A stretch of 27,667 nt of DNA, from contig JAEXPL010000344.1 in assembly GCA_023446865.1 (NCBI GenBank), positions 1 to 27,667 on the forward strand, given 5' to 3'. The stretch's first letter is position 1; the number at the start of each line of letters is the position of its first letter. This DNA is from Verrucomicrobiota bacterium (GTDB lineage Bacteria; Verrucomicrobiota; Verrucomicrobiia; Opitutales; Opitutaceae). The notes beneath the pieces were generated by a model, which did not search any database, was not told the origin of the DNA, and saw only the letters and a program-made list of their open reading frames with translations. The position numbers and the translations under genes are program-made. Positions 15,326 to 21,984 of the stretch are shown one piece after another.

Positions 15326-17359
15326 CTACGCCGCCAGCACCCGGCGCACCGCCACCGCCAGTTCCGCCGCCTTGTAGGGCTTGGGTAGAAATTGCGCGCT
15401 CCGGCCGTCGCCCGGCTCGAACTGCTCGGCCTCCCGCGTATAGCCGCTGCAGAAGAGCACCCGCAATTCTGGCTTCAGCAATTGGAGACGCGCCGCCAGT
15501 TCGTGGCCGCTCATGCCACCCGGCATCACGATGTCGGTGAAGAGCAGGTCGACCCGGCCGCCGATCTCCGTCCAGAGCCGCAGCGCCGCGGGCGCGTTGT
15601 CGGCCTCAAGCACCGTGTAGCCGAGCCGGCGCAGTGCCATGCGCGCCACGGCGCGCACCGCCACCTCGTCCTCGACCACGAGAACCGTCTCACAACCACC
15701 GGGTAACGCCTCGCCCGTGGCATCCGCCACCGCGCCGGCGCTCGGCACCGCGCGGGCGACCGCAGGCAGAAACACCCGGAAACGGGTACCGGCCCCCGGC
15801 GCGCTCTCCACCTCGATCCAGCCCTCGTGCTGGTTCACCACGGCATAGACGATCGCCAGCCCCAAGCCGGTGCCCTTGCCGACCTCCTTGGTCGTGAAGA
15901 ACGGCTCGAAGATCCGCGCGAGGTTCTCCGGGGCGATCCCGGCCCCGGTATCCGCCACGGACAGGCAAACGAACTGCCCCGGCCGCGCCTGCGGGTGCCG
16001 CCGCGCCTGCTCCTCGTCGAGCGTCGCCACGTCAAGTTCGATGAGCAACCGGCCGCCCCGCGGCATCGCGTCGCGCGCGTTGACGGCGAGGTTCATCAGC
16101 ACCTGCTCGAGCATGCCCGGATCGGCGAACACCACCGGCAGCTCCGGCGCGAACCGGCTCTCCAGCGTGATATCTTCGCCGAGCACGCGCCGCAGCAGCT
16201 TCGTCATACCGCCGACCAGGTCGCCGGCGTCGAGGTTCTTGGCCGCCTTCACATTGCGACGGCTGAACGTCAGCAACTGGCGTGTGAGGTTGGTCGCGCG
16301 CTCCGCCGCGTTGGAGATTTCCTCCACTCCGGCGCCGATCTCCGCGCTCATCGCGCCGCGCATCCGCAACATCGACACCTGCATTTGGATGATCGTGAGC
16401 AGATTGTTGAAGTCGTGCGCGACGCCGCCGGCGAGCAGCCCCACGGCCTCCATCTTCTGCGACTGGCGGATCTGCTCCTCGAGCTGGAGCTTCTCGGTGA
16501 TGTCGCCCACATAGCAGTGCACCACGCTCTGCTGCACGATCGGGTAGAACGACCACGAGAGCGTGCGCGCGCCGTGCCGGGTCTCGTGCCGCAGGCGCGG
16601 CTTCTGGCTGTCGAGGCACTCGCACACCATCGCCGCGTGGTCGGGCGGCAGCATGCGTTCGACGGACTCGAGCCCGATCGAATGTGCCAGCAACACCGCC
16701 GCCCGGTTGAAGTAGGACAGGCGCCCGCCGGAGTCGAAGGCGAGCACCGGGTTGGGATTCAGCTCGGGGAACGACGCGAGCTTGCGGATCTCGTTGGCCG
16801 CGCGGTCGCGCTCGCTCTCGTCGACGATCATGCCGAGCAGATAGCCCACACCCTCGATCTCGATACGCTCGAAGAATCCGGTCGACAGCCGCCGCTCGCC
16901 CGAGCGGGTCTTGAACGACACCTCGACATACCGCAGCGAATTGCCCGTCCGCAGCCGCGAGAGCAGCTGCACGCCCTGCTGCCGGTCGACGAGGAAATCG
17001 AGATCGGCCACGCTATGGCCCAGGACACCGTCGGCCGTGAAGCCCGAAAACTCCTCGAAGGCCGGGTTCACATCGATGATCGCCAGATCACTCCAGCGCA
17101 ACAGGACCGTGGCCACCGGGTTGCTCTGGAACAGCCGGTTGAACAGATCTTCCTGCGGCGGGGCACCGCCCCCGATCTCCGCTTCGACGACCTCCGGCCG
17201 CAGCGGCATCGCCGCAAGGTGCGCATGCGTGATCGCGCGCTCGGGCGCGCTTCCTCCGGTGATGAAGACGCGCAGGGGCTGTGGGGCATTCTCGCTCATG
17301 TGGGCGCCGAATTTCACACGCTCGCCCACCTCCTCGTCGATGGAAAAGCGCGAAAACAT
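15326..17359 (-). CDS. PAS-containing hybrid histidine kinase with C-terminal receiver
   Basis: This is a 677-residue cytoplasmic-looking sensor (no membrane segment seen). Order: a short N-terminal part, PAS domain about 70-180 ('LFNRLFQSNPVATVLLRW', 'IIDVNPAFEEFSGFTADG'), a second PAS about 190-290, histidine kinase with phospho-acceptor His315 in 'GGVAHDFNNLLTIIQMQ', ATPase boxes 'NLAVNARDAMPRGG', 'VADTGAGIAPENL' and 'GKGTGLGLAIVYAVV', then a receiver with phospho-Asp609 in 'LLFTDIVMPGGMSG' and the conserved Lys in 'LPKPYKA'. This is the common NtrB-like PAS-kinase-receiver type. The ATG at 17359 is chosen because GGGGAGGA stands just upstream; an ATG at 17299 is an alternative. No separate response regulator with an output domain is adjacent, so the downstream target is unknown. 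It is the last gene of the minus-strand cluster beginning with lpdA, 25 bases after the phosphatase gene. Confidence 0.92.
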   Translation of the reverse strand: MFSRFSIDEEVGERVKFGAHMSENAPQPLRVFITGGSAPERAITHAHLAAMPLRPEVVEAEIGGGAPPQEDLFNRLFQSNPVATVLLRWSDLAIIDVNPAFEEFSGFTADGVLGHSVADLDFLVDRQQGVQLLSRLRTGNSLRYVEVSFKTRSGERRLSTGFFERIEIEGVGYLLGMIVDESERDRAANEIRKLASFPELNPNPVLAFDSGGRLSYFNRAAVLLAHSIGLESVERMLPPDHAAMVCECLDSQKPRLRHETRHGARTLSWSFYPIVQQSVVHCYVGDITEKLQLEEQIRQSQKMEAVGLLAGGVAHDFNNLLTIIQMQVSMLRMRGAMSAEIGAGVEEISNAAERATNLTRQLLTFSRRNVKAAKNLDAGDLVGGMTKLLRRVLGEDITLESRFAPELPVVFADPGMLEQVLMNLAVNARDAMPRGGRLLIELDVATLDEEQARRHPQARPGQFVCLSVADTGAGIAPENLARIFEPFFTTKEVGKGTGLGLAIVYAVVNQHEGWIEVESAPGAGTRFRVFLPAVARAVPSAGAVADATGEALPGGCETVLVVEDEVAVRAVARMALRRLGYTVLEADNAPAALRLWTEIGGRVDLLFTDIVMPGGMSGHELAARLQLLKPELRVLFCSGYTREAEQFEPGDGRSAQFLPKPYKAAELAVAVRRVLAA

Positions 17360-17384
17360 CGGGGGGTCCTCCCCAGGCCCCGCC

Positions 17385-17744
17385 TCACCCGCCCTCCGCC
17401 AACGCCGCACACCGGGACGCCAGGTCCGGATCGAGCATCGCGCGCAGCATCTCCTGCAACTCGGGCGCCATGAACTCGTGGTCGTCGGGGATGCCGAGCA
17501 CGTCGATCGGCGGCAGTTCCAGCCCCGCAAAGTCCTCGGCGAGCCGCCGTTTGTGCTCGCGCTCCATCGCAAAAACCACGTCGGCCCAGCGCAGATCCTT
17601 CACGCTCACCCGCCGCAGTGCCTCGCGGCGCACCCCGGCCGAGCGCACCTCCAACCGCGGGTCATTCCGATAGAGATGCTCCGCGGTGAGGCTGCGCTTT
17701 TTGTTCATCGCGCAGACGAAAAGGACACGCAGTCGGCGACTCAT
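17385..17744 (-). CDS. Low-molecular-weight protein tyrosine phosphatase-like protein
   Basis: This short protein of 119 residues belongs to the predicted tyrosine phosphatase group COG4551. The phosphate-binding loop is 'VCAMNKKRS' (Cys11 nucleophile, Arg17), a CX5R motif followed by Ser. Later blocks 'VRSAGVRREA', 'VVFAMEREHKRRL' and 'LGIPDDHEFMAPELQEML' fit the group; the acid Asp is probably in 'PDDHE'. It is shorter than classical LMW-PTPs (about 150), as usual for this group. The substrate is unknown. The start overlaps the stop of the hydrolase gene by four bases, and the histidine kinase starts 25 bases after its end, so co-expression is likely. Confidence 0.87.
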   Translation of the reverse strand: MSRRLRVLFVCAMNKKRSLTAEHLYRNDPRLEVRSAGVRREALRRVSVKDLRWADVVFAMEREHKRRLAEDFAGLELPPIDVLGIPDDHEFMAPELQEMLRAMLDPDLASRCAALAEGG

Positions 17745-18292
17745 CGAATCAGCCCCCGCAGCCACTCCAGCCCCTCCGACCACGCGCCGATGTTGCTCGC
17801 CGCGTTGATGTGCCCCGCGGCGCCCACGGAGACGAACTCGCTGCCCCATGCCCCGGCGCAGGCGGGCGCGAAGTCGGCCGCAGCATAGGGGTCGTCGGAA
17901 CTGCCCACGACAAGGCTGCGAAACGGCAACCGCTTCCGCGGCGTCGGGCCAAATGACGCGAGCACAGGCGGGAAACCCGGCTGCGCCGGGTCCGGCGGGG
18001 CGACGAGCAGTGCCGCTGCAACCGATCGCCTCGTACGACCCGCCCAGTGTGCCACGAGAAGACAGGCAAGACTGTGCGCAACCAGCACGGCCGATGGCCC
18101 CGCCGCCGCCACGGCACCGTCCAGTGTCTCAATCCACTCTTCAAGTACCGGCCGCTCCCAGTCGCGTTGCTCGACCCGCGAGAACTCGGGATACAGGCGC
18201 TCCCACGCCGTCTGCCAATGCTCCGGACCGGAGCCGCCATAGCCGGGCAGGATCAGCACCGGGCACGGCCACGACATCGCCGGCGCATCCAT
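17741..18292 (-). CDS. RBBP9/YdeN-type serine hydrolase
   Basis: This alpha/beta hydrolase of 183 residues has 'PVLILPGYGGSGPEHWQTAW' at the start (oxyanion region; the 'GPEHWQ' is typical), nucleophile Ser74 in 'VAHSLACLLVAHW', an acid in 'VVGSSDDPYAAA' and the catalytic His in 'GAAGHINAASNIGAW', the signature end of the family. These proteins are small cytoplasmic esterases or amidases of unknown natural substrate. The ATG at 18292 lies one base after the HIT stop codon; an ATG at 18277 is possible. The four-base overlap with the phosphatase gene suggests translational coupling. Confidence 0.9.
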   Translation of the reverse strand: MDAPAMSWPCPVLILPGYGGSGPEHWQTAWERLYPEFSRVEQRDWERPVLEEWIETLDGAVAAAGPSAVLVAHSLACLLVAHWAGRTRRSVAAALLVAPPDPAQPGFPPVLASFGPTPRKRLPFRSLVVGSSDDPYAAADFAPACAGAWGSEFVSVGAAGHINAASNIGAWSEGLEWLRGLIR

Positions 18293-18293
18293 C

Positions 18294-18812
18294 TCAGCGC
18301 GCGCTCGCCTCGCCCGGCTCTGTCGCCAGGGCCGCGCGGATCTTCGCCGCGACAGAATCGAGCACCTCCGGCCCGACAATCGCGCGCTCGGCGCCCATAC
18401 CAGCGTCGCCGGCGAATCGGGGCATGATGTGGAGATGGGTATGGAACACCTTCTGACCCGCGGGCGCTCCGGCGTTGGCGAGGAAGTTGAAGCCTTCCGC
18501 CTTCAGGTCGGTGCGCTGAATCGCTCCAGCGATCCGCTGCGCCACAACCACCATCTGCGCCGCGGTCGCCGGCGGAGTGCTTGTCAGATCGACGGCATGC
18601 ACCGCCGGAACGACAAGCACGTGGCCCGGATTACGCGGCGCATGGTCAAGAAACGCCACCACGAGTTCGTCGCGGTAGACGATCGCCGCCGGCCGCGTCC
18701 CGGCGACAATCTCGCAGAAGATGCAGGCCGGTGCAGCGGTGTCCGCCGAGGCACGCCCGGCAAGCATCGCCAGAAGAAGCCCGGCGAGGGCGAAACGCAG
18801 GAGGCGCAGCAT
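18294..18812 (-). CDS. HIT family protein with predicted signal peptide
   Basis: This is a histidine-triad nucleotide-binding or hydrolysing protein of 172 residues. The zinc-type Cys pair 'CIFCEIVAG', the strand 'YRDELVVAFLDHAPRNPGHV', and the active-site triad 'HTHLHIMPRF' are all present, as in HinT-like enzymes that cleave AMP from amines. Unusually, about 23 residues precede the domain and look like a Sec signal peptide: Arg-containing start, hydrophobic 'FALAGLLLAMLAG' and Ala-Ser-Ala cleavage site. That would place a normally cytosolic enzyme outside the inner membrane. A downstream Met at residue 16 would give a cytosolic form, so the start deserves checking. The gene begins 5 bases after lpdA and ends one base before the hydrolase start. 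Confidence 0.88.
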   Translation of the reverse strand: MLRLLRFALAGLLLAMLAGRASADTAAPACIFCEIVAGTRPAAIVYRDELVVAFLDHAPRNPGHVLVVPAVHAVDLTSTPPATAAQMVVVAQRIAGAIQRTDLKAEGFNFLANAGAPAGQKVFHTHLHIMPRFAGDAGMGAERAIVGPEVLDSVAAKIRAALATEPGEASAR

Positions 18813-18817
18813 GGCGC

Positions 18818-20215
18818 TCAGATATGGATCGCCTGGCCGTGCGTGGCCGCAGCGGCCTCGGCGAGCGCCTCGCTGAGCGTCGGGTGCGCGTGGATCGTGT
18901 GGTGAATCTCGTCGATCGTGGCCTCCACGTTCATCGCTAGGCCGAACTCGGTGATGAGCTCCGTCGCCTCGCCGCCGATCACGTGCGCGCCGAGGATCTC
19001 TCCGGTCTTCGCATCGCTGATGATCTTCACGAATCCTTCGGAGTCGCCCGCCGCCACGGCGCGGCCGGAGGCGGTGAAGGGGAACTTGCCGACCTTGTAC
19101 TCAAGTTTCTTCTCCTTCGCGGCCTTCTCGGTCAGCCCGATGCTCGCCACCTGCGGGTGGCAGTAGGTGCAGCCGGGGAAGAGCTTCACGCGCTCCGGTT
19201 TGCCGGCGCCGAAGATGCCGTTGACGGCGTTGATCGCCGCGAACGGCGCCACGTGCGCGAGCCACGGAGGCCCGATGATGTCGCCCGCGGCGTAGATGCC
19301 GGGAACGGAAGTCTGGTAGTCGTCGCCAACCTTCAGGTACCCACGGTCGAGTTCCGGCTTCACGCGCGGCCCGAGCAGGCCCTCGGTGTACGCGCCCACG
19401 CCGACCGCCTGCAGCAGCGCGTCGGCCTCGATCTCCTCGGTCTTGTCGCCCTTCACGAGCTTCAGCTTCACGCCCGTGTCCGTCACACGGATGTCCTCGC
19501 ACTTCGTGCCGGTGTGGATCGCGATGCCCTGTTTGGTCAGGCTGCGCTCGAGCAGTCTCGCGACCTCCTCGTCCTCGACGGGCAGGACCTGCGGCAGCAT
19601 CTCGACGAGAGTCACCTTCGTGCCAAAGGAATTGTAGAAATAGCTGAACTCGACGCCGATCGCGCCGGCGCCGACGACCACGACCGACTTCGGCTGGTCC
19701 GTGCGGGCAAGCGCCTCGCGCGAGGTCATCACTCGTTTGCCGTCGACCTCGAGGCCAGGGATGCGCTTCGGCTTCGCGCCGGTGCAGATGAGAATCTTGG
19801 CGGCCTTGAGGATCGTGCCCTTCTTCGCGCCCTCGGTGATCTCGATCATGCCGGGCGCCGGGACGGACGCCTTGCCCACGATGTAGTCGACCTTGTTCTT
19901 CTTGAAGAGGAACTCGATGCCCTTGGCCATCTGGTCGGACACGCCGCGGGAGCGTTGCACGACCTTGGCAAAGTCAAAGCCCGCGCCTTGCACGGACAGG
20001 CCGTAGGCGTCGGCTTTCTGGAACGTCTTGAAGAGTTCGGCGCTCTTGAGCAGGGCCTTGGTCGGAATGCAGCCCCAGTTCAAACAGGTGCCGCCGGCGC
20101 GCTCCATCTCGATGCACGCGACGCGCTTGCCGAGCTGGCCGGCGCGAATGGCGCCCGCGTAGCCCGCGGGACCGCCGCCGATGACGATGAGATCGTACGA
20201 GGTGTTTTCGGACAT
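18818..20215 (-). CDS. lpdA: Dihydrolipoyl dehydrogenase (E3)
   Basis: This FAD-dependent disulfide oxidoreductase re-oxidises the dihydrolipoyl groups of pyruvate and 2-oxoglutarate dehydrogenase and the glycine cleavage system, passing electrons to NAD. The 465-residue protein has the FAD-binding 'DLIVIGGGPAGYAGAIRAGQ', redox Cys44 and Cys49 in 'GGTCLNWGCIPTK', NAD-binding 'SVVVVGAGAIGVEFSYFYNS', second FAD motif 'VPGIYAAGDIIG' and the catalytic His-Glu in 'HTIHAHPTLSEAL'. The ATG at 20215 gives the standard N-terminus; 19 open codons upstream are not conserved. No E1 or E2 gene is nearby, but lipB and lipA, which make its substrate group, lie in the same window. It leads a five-gene minus-strand cluster. 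Confidence 0.95.
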   Translation of the reverse strand: MSENTSYDLIVIGGGPAGYAGAIRAGQLGKRVACIEMERAGGTCLNWGCIPTKALLKSAELFKTFQKADAYGLSVQGAGFDFAKVVQRSRGVSDQMAKGIEFLFKKNKVDYIVGKASVPAPGMIEITEGAKKGTILKAAKILICTGAKPKRIPGLEVDGKRVMTSREALARTDQPKSVVVVGAGAIGVEFSYFYNSFGTKVTLVEMLPQVLPVEDEEVARLLERSLTKQGIAIHTGTKCEDIRVTDTGVKLKLVKGDKTEEIEADALLQAVGVGAYTEGLLGPRVKPELDRGYLKVGDDYQTSVPGIYAAGDIIGPPWLAHVAPFAAINAVNGIFGAGKPERVKLFPGCTYCHPQVASIGLTEKAAKEKKLEYKVGKFPFTASGRAVAAGDSEGFVKIISDAKTGEILGAHVIGGEATELITEFGLAMNVEATIDEIHHTIHAHPTLSEALAEAAAATHGQAIHI

Positions 20216-20379
20216 GGTGTAGATGCTCCGCTTGGGAGCCGCCAAAGCTTCCCCGTTGCCCGCCCCGGTCAACCGGGAAAACCGCTACGCCCCACGGCAG
20301 TAACGCCGATTCCGGGGACAGTCCCTCGCGCGGCCGGAAACTAATGATCCTCGGAGGAACGCGCCCGCCCCCTCCGCGC

Positions 20380-20814
20380 TCACACGTCGATCACGTCGCC
20401 CTTGCCGGGCGGCGGTGTCGGCCGCGGCGGTTCTTGCGGACCGCTGCGCACCTGCACCCGCTTGCCGCCGAAGAAGACCGTGAACGCCATGTTCGTGATG
20501 CTGATGATGGCCGATCCGAGCAGCGCCGCCCAGAGGCCCTCGACGTGGAAGCCCTTCACGACCAGGCTCGTCATCCAGAGCAGGAAGGCGTTGATCAGCC
20601 ACAGTCCGAAACCGGCCGAGAGAATCACCAGCGGCAGCGTGAACAGCACCAGCAGCGGCTTCAGAATCGCGTTGAAGACGCTCAGCAGAAGCACGACAAC
20701 CAGCAGCGTCAGGCCGTCGTCGCACTCGATCCCGCGCACGGACTTCGCGGCCAACGCCACACCCATCGCCAGGAACAACCAGCGCAACACCGTTTTGAAG
20801 AGTCCGTCTTTCAT
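20380..20814 (-). CDS. YvlD-like (phage holin family 4) membrane protein
   Basis: This 144-residue integral membrane protein has about four hydrophobic segments: 'VLRWLFLAMGVALAA', 'LTLLVVVLLLSVFNAIL', 'LLVLFTLPLVILSAGFGLWL' and a last one in 'LLGSAIISITNMAFTVFF'. The core 'FNAILKPLLVLFTLPLVIL' and the following 'INAFLLWMTSLVVKGFHVEG' match the YvlD/holin-4 family, which is chromosomal and widespread; despite the name it is not evidence of a prophage. The C-terminus is a Pro-rich cytoplasmic tail. The ATG at 20814 is the first Met before 'KDGLFKTVLRW'; a long open stretch upstream is antisense to the glycosyltransferase. Its function is unknown. It is divergent from the glycosyltransferase with 42 bases between starts. 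Confidence 0.85.
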   Translation of the reverse strand: MKDGLFKTVLRWLFLAMGVALAAKSVRGIECDDGLTLLVVVLLLSVFNAILKPLLVLFTLPLVILSAGFGLWLINAFLLWMTSLVVKGFHVEGLWAALLGSAIISITNMAFTVFFGGKRVQVRSGPQEPPRPTPPPGKGDVIDV

Positions 20815-20856
20815 CGTCGTCTCGCGGCCAATCTCGTGCGCCGCCCTCCCGGAGCA

Positions 20857-21918
20857 ATGAAAATACTCCTCGTGCAAGACCGGTTGCGCGGCGGCGGCAC
20901 CGAGCGGCAGACGGTCTTCCTCGCCCGCTCCTTCGCGGCCCGCGACCACGCGGTGTCGCTGCTCACCTTCCGCCCCGGCGGCGCGCTCGCCGGCGACCTC
21001 GCCGGCACCGGCGCAACCCACCGCGCGCTCCAGCCTTTCGATACCGGGCTCGACTGGTTCGCCCCGCAGCTGGACGCCGTCGCCCGTGCGTTCGCCCCCG
21101 ACGTTGTTCTCTGCATGGGCCGCATGGCCAACTGCCGCGGCGGGCAGCTCCAGCGGGCGCTGCCGTCGGCCGCCGTCGTCGCCACCGTGCGCACCGGCAA
21201 GAGCCTGCCGTGGCTCTATCGGCGCAGTCTGCGCACCGTACGCGCTGTGGTGACGAACTCAGAGTTCGCGCAGCGCACCCTCGTCGCCGCGGCCGGCGCC
21301 GCGGACCGCTGCACGGTCATCGCCAACGCCCTGCTCTACGCCGGCCTGCTCACGCTCGAGCCCGCGCCGACCGAGCCGCCCGTCATCCTCAACGTCGCGC
21401 AGTTCCGCCGCGGCAAAGGACACGCCGCGCTTCTCGCCGCCTGCGCCGCCCTCCCACGCGACCTTGCCTGGCGACTGGAGTTTGTCGGCGACGGCCCCGA
21501 GCGCGCCGGCTGCGAGCGCGCCGCAGTACAGGCCGGCATCGCAGACCGTGTCGTTTTCCACGGCTGGCAGAAACACCCGACCGATTTCTACCGCCGCGCC
21601 AGCATCGCCGCACTCGCCTCGCAGCCGGGTTTCGAATCGCTGCCGAACTTCCTCGTCGAAGCCCAGTGCGCCTGCCTGCCCGTCGTCGCCTGCGACACCG
21701 ACGGCGTCGCCGAGACATTCCGCGATCAGGAAACCGGTCTGCTCGTTCCCGCGGGCGACGCCACGCAGTTCACCGCCGCGTTGGCCGTGCTGCTCTCGCA
21801 GCCCGCGCGCCGCGGGTCGATGGCTGCTGCCGCCCGCGCTTGGGCGCGCACGCAGTTCGACCCGGCCCAACAGGTCGAAGCCTACCTCGCGCTGTTCGCG
21901 CGCCTCCGGTCCTCCTGA
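20857..21918 (+). CDS. Glycosyltransferase family 4 protein
   Basis: This is a 353-residue GT-B fold retaining glycosyltransferase. The N-terminal acceptor domain starts 'KILLVQDRLRGGGTERQTVF' and the nucleotide-sugar domain has 'VILNVAQFRRGKGHAALLAA', 'EFVGDGPERAGCERAAV', 'VVFHGWQKHPTDFYRRA' and the GT4 EX7E motif in 'GFESLPNFLVEAQCACLPVV'. Such enzymes build lipopolysaccharide, exopolysaccharide or other glycans at the inner face of the membrane. The ATG at 20857 follows a GGAG only two bases away, a tight spacing. There is no other glycan gene in the window, so donor and acceptor cannot be inferred. It ends 66 bases before uvrA on the same strand. Confidence 0.9.
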   Translation: MKILLVQDRLRGGGTERQTVFLARSFAARDHAVSLLTFRPGGALAGDLAGTGATHRALQPFDTGLDWFAPQLDAVARAFAPDVVLCMGRMANCRGGQLQRALPSAAVVATVRTGKSLPWLYRRSLRTVRAVVTNSEFAQRTLVAAAGAADRCTVIANALLYAGLLTLEPAPTEPPVILNVAQFRRGKGHAALLAACAALPRDLAWRLEFVGDGPERAGCERAAVQAGIADRVVFHGWQKHPTDFYRRASIAALASQPGFESLPNFLVEAQCACLPVVACDTDGVAETFRDQETGLLVPAGDATQFTAALAVLLSQPARRGSMAAAARAWARTQFDPAQQVEAYLALFARLRSS

Positions 21919-21984
21919 AACGACCGTCCATCGCGGGCGAGTTGCATGCCGCGCCGCGTCGCATAACCCTCCGCGGCTTCCCAC

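Noticed and set aside
15827..17473. Plus-strand open frame of 548 codons opposite the histidine kinase
   Set aside because: It is antisense to a gene with full kinase and receiver motifs and has a His/Arg/Leu-rich shadow composition.
20380..20814. Prophage holin
   Set aside because: Only the Pfam family name refers to phage; the YvlD group is chromosomal and there are no phage genes around it.
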